A DNA stretch of 51,047 bases from Bacillus sp. AFS098217 (GTDB lineage Bacteria > Bacillota > Bacilli > Bacillales > Bacillaceae_G), in assembly GCF_002551815.1 (NCBI RefSeq), contig NZ_NVPR01000060.1:1-51047 (forward strand), read 5' to 3'. Positions 44,241 through 51,047 of the stretch are shown piece by piece. The position numbers were made by a program, and so were the translations under genes. The number at the start of each line of letters is the position of its first letter. Positions within the stretch are counted from its first letter, which is position 1. Below the pieces are notes generated by a model, which saw only the letters and a list, made by a program, of their open reading frames with translations, made no database searches and was not told the origin of the DNA.

Positions 44241-46607
44241 ATGCTAAAGTCAGTAAAAAAGCTATTAGGCGATTCGCAACATCGGAAAATAAAAAAATAT
44301 GAACAACTTGTCGATGAGATTAATAAATTAGAAAAACAAATTGAATCATTGTCAGATGAAGAGCTGCGTCAAAAAACCACTGCATTTAAGGATATGCTCA
44401 AAAGTGGAAAAACAGTTGACGATATAAAAGTAGAAGCATTTGCTGTTGTTCGTGAAGCTGCAAAACGTGTACTAGGATTACGTCACTACGATGTACAGTT
44501 AATGGCAGGACTTGTATTATTAGAAGGAAATATCGCTGAAATGCCAACTGGGGAAGGAAAAACACTCGTATCTTCCTTACCAACCTACGTTCGTGCCTTA
44601 GAAGGAAAAGGCGTACACGTTATTACAGTCAACGACTATTTAGCAAAACGTGATAAAGAATTAATCGGTCAGGTTCATGAATTTCTCGGCCTACAAGTTG
44701 GATTAAATATCCCTAAAATTGAACCGGATGAAAAAAAACGCGCCTATGAAGCTGATATTACATACGGCATAGGAACAGAATTCGGATTCGATTATCTTCG
44801 CGATAATATGGAAACTTCATCATCAAGTCAGGTGCAACGCCCGTACCATTTTGCAATTATTGATGAAATTGATAGCGTCTTAATTGATGAAGCGAAAACG
44901 CCTCTCATTATTGCCGGCAAAAAATCGAGCAGTTCTGAATTACATTATTTATGTGCCAAAGTTATTAAATCCTTTCAAGACACACTTCATTATACATATG
45001 ATGCTGAAACAAAATCGTCCAGTTTCACAGAGGAAGGGATTACAAAAATTGAAGATTTGTTTGACATCGAGAACTTATATGAACTTGAACATCAAACATT
45101 GTATCATTATATGATTCAAGCATTGCGTGCACATGTTACATTCCAACGGGACGTTGACTATATCGTACACGATGACAAAATTATGCTTGTTGACATTTTC
45201 ACTGGGCGTGTTATGGATGGACGCTCTTTAAGTGATGGTTTACATCAAGCAATTGAAGCAAAAGAAGGCATAAAAATTACAGAAGAAAACCAAACACAAG
45301 CATCCATTACGATCCAAAACTTTTTCCGTATGTACCCTGCATTATCTGGAATGACTGGTACAGCAAAAACAGAGGAAAAAGAATTTAATCGTGTATATAA
45401 TATGGAAGTTATTCCAGTTCCAACGAACCGTCCGGTTATTCGTGAAGATAAAAAAGACTCGGTGTACATGACAGCTGATAGTAAATATAAAGCTGTACGT
45501 GAAGAGGTTACAAAGAGTCATAAAAAAGGACAGCCGGTATTAATTGGAACGATGTCCATCTTGCAATCTGAAATGGTCGCTCGTTATTTAGATGAAGCAA
45601 ACATACCTTATCAATTATTAAATGCGAAGAGTGCTGAACAAGAAGCAGACTTGATTGCAACAGCTGGACAAAAAGGACAGATCACAATTGCTACAAACAT
45701 GGCAGGACGCGGAACGGATATTTTGTTAGGTGAAGGTGTTCACGAACTTGGCGGATTACATGTAATTGGTACAGAACGTCATGAATCACGCCGCGTTGAT
45801 AATCAGTTAAAAGGAAGAGCTGGTCGCCAAGGTGATCCTGGTAGTTCCCAATTTTTCCTTTCATTAGAAGACGATTTAATCCAGCGCTTTGCACAGGAAG
45901 AAATAGAAAAACTAAAAAAATCATTAAAGGCAGACGATACCGGACTCATCCTTACACCAAAAGTCCATGATTTTATAAATCGTACACAATTAATTTGTGA
46001 AGGCAGCCACTTCGCTATTCGTGAATACAATTTAAAATTAGATGATGTTATTAATGATCAACGTAATGTCGTCTATAAACTTCGTAATCATTTCTTAAAC
46101 GAAGAGACAAATATGATAGAAATCGTAACACCGATGGTCGAGCATACAATCGATGCTATCGCAAAGAACTACCTTCTAGAAGGTATGGTGCCAGAAGAAT
46201 GGGATTTCGATGCTTTAACAAACGAATTACAGGCTGTTATGGCAACAGCAGAGCTGCCGCTATTATCAGCAAACACGATTAACTCGATTGAAGAGTTACA
46301 TAGTGTATTAGGAGATTCACTTGCGAGTCACCTTGATAAAATACAAGCACTTGATGGTCACACAGAATTTGAGCAAGCACTGCGTCAAGTTGGATTACAT
46401 TTTCTTGATCAAAACTGGATGAACCATTTAGAAGCGATGAATCATTTAAAAGAAGGAATTGGTCTAAGACAATACCAGCAAGAAGATCCAACACGTATTT
46501 ATCAAAAAGAAGGTCTCGATATTTTCTTATACACATATGGCAATTTTGAAAAAGAAATGTGTTTATATATTGCACGGCATTTAACCGCTTCGCAAAACAC
46601 ATATTGA
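44241..46607 (+). CDS. secA2: accessory preprotein translocase ATPase SecA2
   Basis: From the ATG at 44241, preceded by TAAGAGGAG, the protein is 788 residues, as SecA2 of B. anthracis is recalled to be. Walker A is Met-Pro-Thr-Gly-Glu-Gly-Lys-Thr (101-108); the DEAD-type Walker B is Ile-Ile-Asp-Glu-Ile-Asp. Preprotein cross-linking, helical scaffold and wing domains follow. The C-terminus ends without the zinc-binding SecB-contact tail found in housekeeping SecA. It drives the export of S-layer proteins. slaP starts 11 bases after its stop. Longer upstream frames run through a repeat and have no ribosome site. Confidence 0.95.
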   Translation: MLKSVKKLLGDSQHRKIKKYEQLVDEINKLEKQIESLSDEELRQKTTAFKDMLKSGKTVDDIKVEAFAVVREAAKRVLGLRHYDVQLMAGLVLLEGNIAEMPTGEGKTLVSSLPTYVRALEGKGVHVITVNDYLAKRDKELIGQVHEFLGLQVGLNIPKIEPDEKKRAYEADITYGIGTEFGFDYLRDNMETSSSSQVQRPYHFAIIDEIDSVLIDEAKTPLIIAGKKSSSSELHYLCAKVIKSFQDTLHYTYDAETKSSSFTEEGITKIEDLFDIENLYELEHQTLYHYMIQALRAHVTFQRDVDYIVHDDKIMLVDIFTGRVMDGRSLSDGLHQAIEAKEGIKITEENQTQASITIQNFFRMYPALSGMTGTAKTEEKEFNRVYNMEVIPVPTNRPVIREDKKDSVYMTADSKYKAVREEVTKSHKKGQPVLIGTMSILQSEMVARYLDEANIPYQLLNAKSAEQEADLIATAGQKGQITIATNMAGRGTDILLGEGVHELGGLHVIGTERHESRRVDNQLKGRAGRQGDPGSSQFFLSLEDDLIQRFAQEEIEKLKKSLKADDTGLILTPKVHDFINRTQLICEGSHFAIREYNLKLDDVINDQRNVVYKLRNHFLNEETNMIEIVTPMVEHTIDAIAKNYLLEGMVPEEWDFDALTNELQAVMATAELPLLSANTINSIEELHSVLGDSLASHLDKIQALDGHTEFEQALRQVGLHFLDQNWMNHLEAMNHLKEGIGLRQYQQEDPTRIYQKEGLDIFLYTYGNFEKEMCLYIARHLTASQNTY

Positions 46608-46618
46608 GGTGAATTTTT

Positions 46619-47500
46619 ATGTTATCATTCTTAAAAAGAGCAAATAAAAAAGGAAAAGATACAACCGTTTCTAGTCATCAATTATTAGGACAAGAAGAAA
46701 CTGCTTCTCAAAATAAAAACGTAAAACCTACGTTATATTTTCACCCTACTTGGGGAGAAGTTGCACAAGAACAAAAGTATATTTATCAATTCTTACATAA
46801 AGAGTTACCACAGTTACAAGAAAGTCAAATTTCTTTATCTGGAATTGAAATAGAGAAACAAGACAATGCATACAATGTAATCGCCTTTATTCGCAACAGT
46901 GTCTCAGAACCTATTCATCTAGAAAAATTCACATTACTTCTATTAAATAAAGAGGAGCAATTATGCGCACGTAAAACATTCGATTTTTCTGTATTAGGCA
47001 ATATTCCTTCAAATGTAAATATGCCATGGGTATTTACATTTGAACAAGAGACAATGACAACTGCGGCTCTCTCCCAAACTGACTGGGAACTCGCATTTGA
47101 ACTAGAAACGCCGCATCGCTTAGATTTGGATCCTACATGGGAATCACAATTACCTGCAGAAAGTAAAGAAGCACTACAGAAATTAGTAGCGGACTTAGCA
47201 CCTCTTAAAGAAGATGAAATTAACTTTTTAGGAATACAGGCGAAGCAAGCTGAAAATGGTGATCTTCATACAACCATTTTAATTCGTAACGGATGTAAGC
47301 AAACGATTCAGCTTGAACAGCTCCCGCTACAAATTGTTGATGCTTCAAAACAATTTGTTGCAAATGGGACATTTACATTGCCAGACCTTGAAATAAAGGC
47401 AAACACAACTAAACCGTGGACTTTCATTTTCCCTGCCTCATTAGTAACGCAAACAGATATGGATCTATCTACTTGGAGAGCAGTCGTACCACAAGATTAA
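46619..47500 (+). CDS. slaP: S-layer assembly protein SlaP
   Basis: The 293-residue soluble protein begins with a basic stretch (Lys-Arg-Ala-Asn-Lys-Lys-Gly-Lys). It then holds two similar halves of about 110 residues, each with an Asp/Glu-Ile-x-Leu-Gly-Ile segment, an Ile-Arg-Asn core and a Trp-x-Phe end. This is an internal duplication. In B. anthracis SlaP works with SecA2 and is needed for efficient export of Sap and EA1. It has no signal or membrane segment, so it is cytoplasmic. The ATG at 46619 has a GAGGTGAA site. It forms a two-gene operon with secA2. Confidence 0.9.
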   Translation: MLSFLKRANKKGKDTTVSSHQLLGQEETASQNKNVKPTLYFHPTWGEVAQEQKYIYQFLHKELPQLQESQISLSGIEIEKQDNAYNVIAFIRNSVSEPIHLEKFTLLLLNKEEQLCARKTFDFSVLGNIPSNVNMPWVFTFEQETMTTAALSQTDWELAFELETPHRLDLDPTWESQLPAESKEALQKLVADLAPLKEDEINFLGIQAKQAENGDLHTTILIRNGCKQTIQLEQLPLQIVDASKQFVANGTFTLPDLEIKANTTKPWTFIFPASLVTQTDMDLSTWRAVVPQD

Positions 47501-47506
47501 TGAAAC

Positions 47507-47544
47507 AAGGCATGCTAGGAATCTCGTATTTCCTAGCATGCCTT
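47507..47544 (+). terminator. terminator of the secA2-slaP operon
   Basis: AAGGCATGCTAGGAA (47507-47521) pairs perfectly with TTCCTAGCATGCCTT (47530-47544), followed by TTATT. Confidence 0.85.
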
Positions 47545-47601
47545 TTATTAAGTGAAGCTTCTATCACCAATCGGGCTTTTACGGGTTCGAAAATTTCATA
47601 A

Positions 47602-47648
47602 AAAAAACGCTATTCTTTCCTATTTTTACCGAAAGAATAGCGTTTTTT
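47602..47648. terminator. second strong hairpin after slaP
   Basis: AAAAAACGCTATTCTTTC (47602-47619) pairs perfectly with GAAAGAATAGCGTTTTTT (47631-47648). It works for both directions by its A/T ends. Confidence 0.75.
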
Positions 47649-47655
47649 TATGTTC

Positions 47656-47853
47656 TATATACATCCATTTTGATTTTCCAGCATATAAGTCGCGGCTATG
47701 AAGAACAAAAAGTGACCGCTACTTGTTTGCTCTCTTTGTTTTCACTTGGTATGGGGCAGGAAAAGGATCTGACCGCTTCTATACATGGCCGGATGCTCTC
47801 TCCCACCTAAAAAGAAAGGTTTTATGTCGATTTTTCAATGTGTACTTATATAG
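47656..47853 (+). repeat. interspersed MITE-like repeat, copy J
   Basis: Full-length copy of the subtype that begins CCATTTTGATTTTCCAGCAT and ends CAATGTGTACTTATATAG. It carries the two TGACCGCT direct repeats whose recombination would give copy H. Confidence 0.8.
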
Positions 47854-48028
47854 CTACAAAATTATAAATTTTATAATTTAGCTCTTGATAATATACGAGT
47901 AGTTACCATGCTTATCAAGCTCATAGTTTGAGAATTCAGTTCACTTTTTTTCATTTTGGGAACATCCTGTTCTGTTAGCTTGATGGGCCTCCCCTATTAT
48001 TGTACACGTGCTCGTACACTTCATTTTC

Positions 48029-48712
48029 TTATAGTAATTTTCCATCGCGAAGTGTTAAAATTCGATCACATACATCAAGCATTTTTTCATCGTGTGTAAT
48101 CATAATCGCAGCTTTTTTATTTTTCTTCACTTCTTGTTTCATTAATTCAACGACTTCTCTTGCACGTTTTGAATCAAGACTAGCAGTAGGTTCATCAGCT
48201 AAGATTAAATCTGGGTTATTCATGAACGCACGAGCAATCGCTACACGTTGTTTTTCTCCGCCTGAAAGTTGATTTGGATAATGATTGATCCGATGTGCTA
48301 ATCCAAATGTTTTCAGTAATTGTTCTGCAAACTTGCTCGCTTCTTTTTTATCTTCTCCCTTTAACTTAGCGATATACAGAAGTTGTTCTTTCACCGTTAA
48401 GAAAGGTACGAGGTTTGCGAATTGGAATATAAATCCGATTTTTCTTAAGCGAATATCTGTCATCTCTTTTTCTGGTAATTTTGTTATGTTTTGATCAGAA
48501 ATATAAATGTTGCCTTTTGAAGGAGAGAGCAATGCACCTGCAATGGAAAGCAATGTACTTTTTCCTGAACCAGATGGACCAACAATGCCAACGAATTCTC
48601 CTTCTTTTACGTCCAATGTAATTGGGTGTAAAGCTGTTACTTCTATATCTCCTTCTCCATATATCTTACTTACTTGATCAAGCTTTAATAATGATGATGT
48701 ATTCGTTACCAT
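48029..48712 (-). CDS. ABC transporter ATP-binding protein (MacB/LolD-type)
   Basis: The 227-residue protein has Walker A Gly-Pro-Ser-Gly-Ser-Gly-Lys-Ser-Thr (about 43-51), signature Leu-Ser-Gly-Gly-Glu-Lys-Gln-Arg and Walker B Leu-Ile-Leu-Ala-Asp-Glu-Pro-Thr. The length and the extended D-loop Ala-Ser-Leu-Asp are typical of the MacB/LolD class. Its ATG overlaps the stop of the permease gene (TAATG), so the two are translationally coupled. It powers the neighbouring FtsX-type permease. The substrate is unknown; peptide or lipid export or a stress role is possible. Confidence 0.93.
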   Translation of the reverse strand: MVTNTSSLLKLDQVSKIYGEGDIEVTALHPITLDVKEGEFVGIVGPSGSGKSTLLSIAGALLSPSKGNIYISDQNITKLPEKEMTDIRLRKIGFIFQFANLVPFLTVKEQLLYIAKLKGEDKKEASKFAEQLLKTFGLAHRINHYPNQLSGGEKQRVAIARAFMNNPDLILADEPTASLDSKRAREVVELMKQEVKKNKKAAIMITHDEKMLDVCDRILTLRDGKLL

Positions 48713-49776
48713 TACATGCCACCTCCAATTGCTTCTAATGCATCTACTTTCAATACATGATATAGAGAGAACAATGTACCTAGTATACTAATCACAATAA
48801 AAATACCTGAAAATTTCGCGATTGTTGTTGCTGTTAATAAAAACGGCATACTAGCTGGCAAAACAGTCTGTACTGCAAGGACTAGACCGATGCCGATTAC
48901 AAGGGCAATACCAGATACAAATACAGCTTGTATAACTAAAGCTTTTACTAAATATGAATTTTTTGTTCCGATTGCTTTTAATACACCTAGTTGGTGTGTT
49001 TTTTGTAATGTAATGACATAGAAAAAAACGCCAATTAATAATGCTGCAATAACAATTAAAAACGAAACAATCATCGTTAATGTCCTTTGTTGTTCTTTAT
49101 GGCCTGGAATACTTTGCAATACTTCTTTTTTATCCACAACTTTTGCATTCTTAATTTCTTTATCCGTATTTAAAGCGATTACACTATAATCTTTTTGATG
49201 TGGCTGTGCAATGCTACCCCATACATCTTCATTCATGTAAACAACAGGTGTATGACTAAACATTTGATTTTCTGTAAATCCGACAACTTTGAACACTTTT
49301 TTGGAAATAGGGTCTACAAGTTCGTCTTCAAGATTTACTCCTTTTTCTTTAATAGATTCATCCACAACGATTTCATTGTTTTCTAAAGAGTTATTTTTCC
49401 CTTCAATTACTTTTGGAGCAATAAATGAATCTGGTTTACTTGAAAAAATAGTAACATCAACTTTTTTTGAACTTCCTTCTTTTTCAAATGTTGAAACTTT
49501 AATATGCATTGGAACTGCATCTTTTTCATCAACCTGTACCAATACATTATCAACATCTGCTTTTTTAATTTGAGAACGCAACAATTTACCCTCAGCATCA
49601 TCTGATAATATAAATTTTCCTGCCTTCATTTCAATAATAGAAGAAGCACTGTCATGAGATAAACCATTTGCTAAACCTGATATCATAAGTACAAGAAATG
49701 ATAATAATATCATAATGGTACCAATTAATCCGTATCGTAATTTCGATTGTTTTAATTCTTTAAGTGCTAAAAACAT
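48712..49776 (-). CDS. FtsX/MacB-type ABC transporter permease
   Basis: The 354-residue protein has one N-terminal membrane helix (about 14-36), an extracellular domain of about 200 residues and three helices at the end, the second-last including Leu-Gly-Val-Leu-Lys-Ala-Ile-Gly-Thr-Lys. This is the four-helix MacB_PCD/FtsX plan. Such permeases move or extract lipids, peptides or drugs at the membrane rather than import nutrients. The ATG at 49776 has AAGGAGGAAC. It is the first gene of the pair with the ATPase. Confidence 0.9.
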   Translation of the reverse strand: MFLALKELKQSKLRYGLIGTIMILLSFLVLMISGLANGLSHDSASSIIEMKAGKFILSDDAEGKLLRSQIKKADVDNVLVQVDEKDAVPMHIKVSTFEKEGSSKKVDVTIFSSKPDSFIAPKVIEGKNNSLENNEIVVDESIKEKGVNLEDELVDPISKKVFKVVGFTENQMFSHTPVVYMNEDVWGSIAQPHQKDYSVIALNTDKEIKNAKVVDKKEVLQSIPGHKEQQRTLTMIVSFLIVIAALLIGVFFYVITLQKTHQLGVLKAIGTKNSYLVKALVIQAVFVSGIALVIGIGLVLAVQTVLPASMPFLLTATTIAKFSGIFIVISILGTLFSLYHVLKVDALEAIGGGM

Positions 49777-50271
49777 TAGGTTCGTTCCTCCTTGTTTCCC
49801 ATCCCACTATGTTCTTTTCATAAAGAGGGCGCCGAAATATATAGGAACAAAAAAATAGCCCACGATCCAGCGCGAATTTGGTGGGAATTTGATATATTAA
49901 AGTTCGTTCCTTTACATATGATGTTCTTTTGAAAACGCGATAATCATGCTGAAACCTAAAAAGATAAAAAAATTGAACAATCATTAGCAGGATTATAATC
50001 TTTTTATCATATCCTCCTTTATTTTTATTATAAAAAACACATATAACTAAAACGTCATATAATTATACTATCGATTTATTAAAACCTTTACAAGCGATAT
50101 AATAACATTGAAACAAATTATGCATAATATAAAACGAAGTGAATTTTTTAGGTATTCTTTATCCTCTATTGCTCTTTTTTCTTTGAATCTTGAGGTTGGG
50201 AGCGTTCCCTCAAATTAAAACCGTATAATCAACAATATTGTATGAACTTTAAGATTACTGTAGAAATGAAT
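49777..50271. other. gene-free stretch upstream of the ABC pair
   Basis: About 500 AT-rich bases with no credible gene. The promoter of the permease-ATPase operon should lie in the first 150 bases. No dyad stands out. Confidence 0.4.
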
Positions 50272-50325
50272 AAAAAGAGCCTGCCCAAAAATAAAGTACA
50301 TTATTTTTGAGGCAGGCTCTTTTAT
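50272..50325. terminator. strong bidirectional terminator
   Basis: AAAGAGCCTGCC with AAAAATAA pairs with TTATTTTTGAGGCAGGCTCTTT across a short loop (about 50272-50324). It lies past the stop of the leftward unknown gene at 50396. Confidence 0.8.
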
Positions 50326-50395
50326 TATAAAAGGAATGTAGTTTCACTAATCCCACTAATATATATTGTTCATACGATACAAATTCGGCTCAAAT

Positions 50396-50764
50396 CTATT
50401 TTACTAATAAACAATCAATATGATATTGAGCTTCTAATTTACACAGGTCATCTATTTGTTTTACTTTGTTCTTCTTTAATATTTCTAGTTGTTCTTCTGT
50501 CGGCTCTTCATTAATGATTTCATTAATTTTCTCATTTACTTTCGTTGCTAACGCTTGATGGAAATCTGGATGTTCTTTTAGTTCACCATCTACTTTATTA
50601 ATCCAAGTCGATTTTGTGTATAAGTATTGTTTCCACTGTTCAACAAATTGTTGCATATCAAATTTTTCTTCGTTCCACTCAATCTCTTTCATATACTTTT
50701 CAAAAGAAGCAACAATTGAGCGCGTAATCCCAATTTTCACACCGTGTGGTAACTGTTTGTACAT
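50396..50764 (-). CDS. small cytoplasmic protein of unknown function
   Basis: From the ATG at 50764, which follows TGGAGGGA, the protein is 122 residues. It is acidic to neutral and rich in Lys, Glu and Gln, and should be fully helical with no membrane segment. There are two tryptophan-containing helices near residues 30-55 and a coiled segment near 85-105 (Glu-Glu-Gln-Leu-Glu-Ile-Leu-Lys-Lys). Two cysteines lie close to the end. A TTG one codon earlier is an alternative start. I do not recognise the family; it stands alone with its own terminator. Confidence 0.75.
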   Translation of the reverse strand: MYKQLPHGVKIGITRSIVASFEKYMKEIEWNEEKFDMQQFVEQWKQYLYTKSTWINKVDGELKEHPDFHQALATKVNEKINEIINEEPTEEQLEILKKNKVKQIDDLCKLEAQYHIDCLLVK

Positions 50765-50970
50765 CAAATATTCCCTCCAGCTTAAAGCTCTTCCTTCCGA
50801 ATAGAAAAGGAATCGTAAATTCGTATACTCTTTTATGATAGCACATTGCTAGTCTAAGATGTTACTATACTGCCTACAAAATCAATTGTCAACTTACATA
50901 AGCAATCATAATATAGTAATATCTCTATCCTATTGAAGGCCATACTAAAGGCTACACTTCTTGCTTTATT

Positions 50971-51047
50971 TATATAAATCTATTTTAATTTTTTGACATC
51001 TAAATCCCTGTTACGCATAATAAAACGTAACCTACACTCGTTTGCTC
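50971..51047 (+). repeat. interspersed MITE-like repeat, copy M (cut by the window end)
   Basis: The left 77 bases of another copy (TATATAAATCTATTTTAATT, then CTACACTCGTTTGCTC). It shows that the repeat cluster continues beyond the window. Confidence 0.75.

Noticed and set aside
14831-51047. CRISPR array from the regular repeats
   Set aside because: The repeats are about 190 bp, irregularly spaced by kilobases, in both orientations and with no short spacers.

Overview
The window looks like chromosomal DNA of a Bacillus cereus-group bacterium (B. cereus / B. thuringiensis type). The reasons are low G+C, strong Gram-positive ribosome binding sites, IS231-type insertion-sequence relics, and a complete S-layer locus of the csaAB/secA2/slaP/SLH kind. 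All names rest on recognition of sequence by eye; no search was run.

Region 1 (1-14.5 kb) is accessory and metabolic. It holds a small lipoprotein, an MFS drug exporter divergent from its TetR-type regulator, an EamA exporter, a MerR regulator divergent from a carboxymuconolactone-decarboxylase-like protein, a proline racemase-family enzyme, a MerR/GAP membrane-protein pair, a 47-residue membrane peptide gene, and an L-serine use cluster (transporter, sdaAA, sdaAB). Between these genes lie at least five decayed IS231-type pieces and one probable IS6-family tail.

Region 2 (14.5-26.4 kb) begins and ends its first part with a ~465-bp inverted repeat (14548-15011 and 21046-21512). This repeat encloses a chemotaxis receptor and two tandem, near-identical SLH-domain cell-wall amidases. 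Each arm carries a short structured RNA candidate ending in an intrinsic terminator, and the terminator stem shows a compensatory base-pair change between the two arms. After it come an M42 aminopeptidase, a HEAT-like/SEC-C protein, a MazG-like protein, a small unknown membrane-anchored protein and an enoyl-CoA hydratase-family protein.

Region 3 (26.4-47.5 kb) is the S-layer assembly locus. wpaA, patA1 and patB1 attach and O-acetylate the secondary cell wall polysaccharide (SCWP). Three separate S-layer-type SLH proteins follow; the first is clearly Sap-like. csaB and csaA pyruvylate the SCWP and support its export. secA2 and slaP form the dedicated secretion pair. Together these genes make the anchor, modify it, secrete the subunits and supply subunits and wall hydrolases that bind it. 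An ABC exporter pair and a small unknown gene end the window.

A short interspersed repeat of about 190 bp occurs 13 times between 14.8 and 51.0 kb and not before. It has imperfect terminal inverted repeats and looks like a MITE; it may correspond to one of the described B. cereus bcr repeats. No tRNA, rRNA, CRISPR array, prophage or complete transposon was seen.
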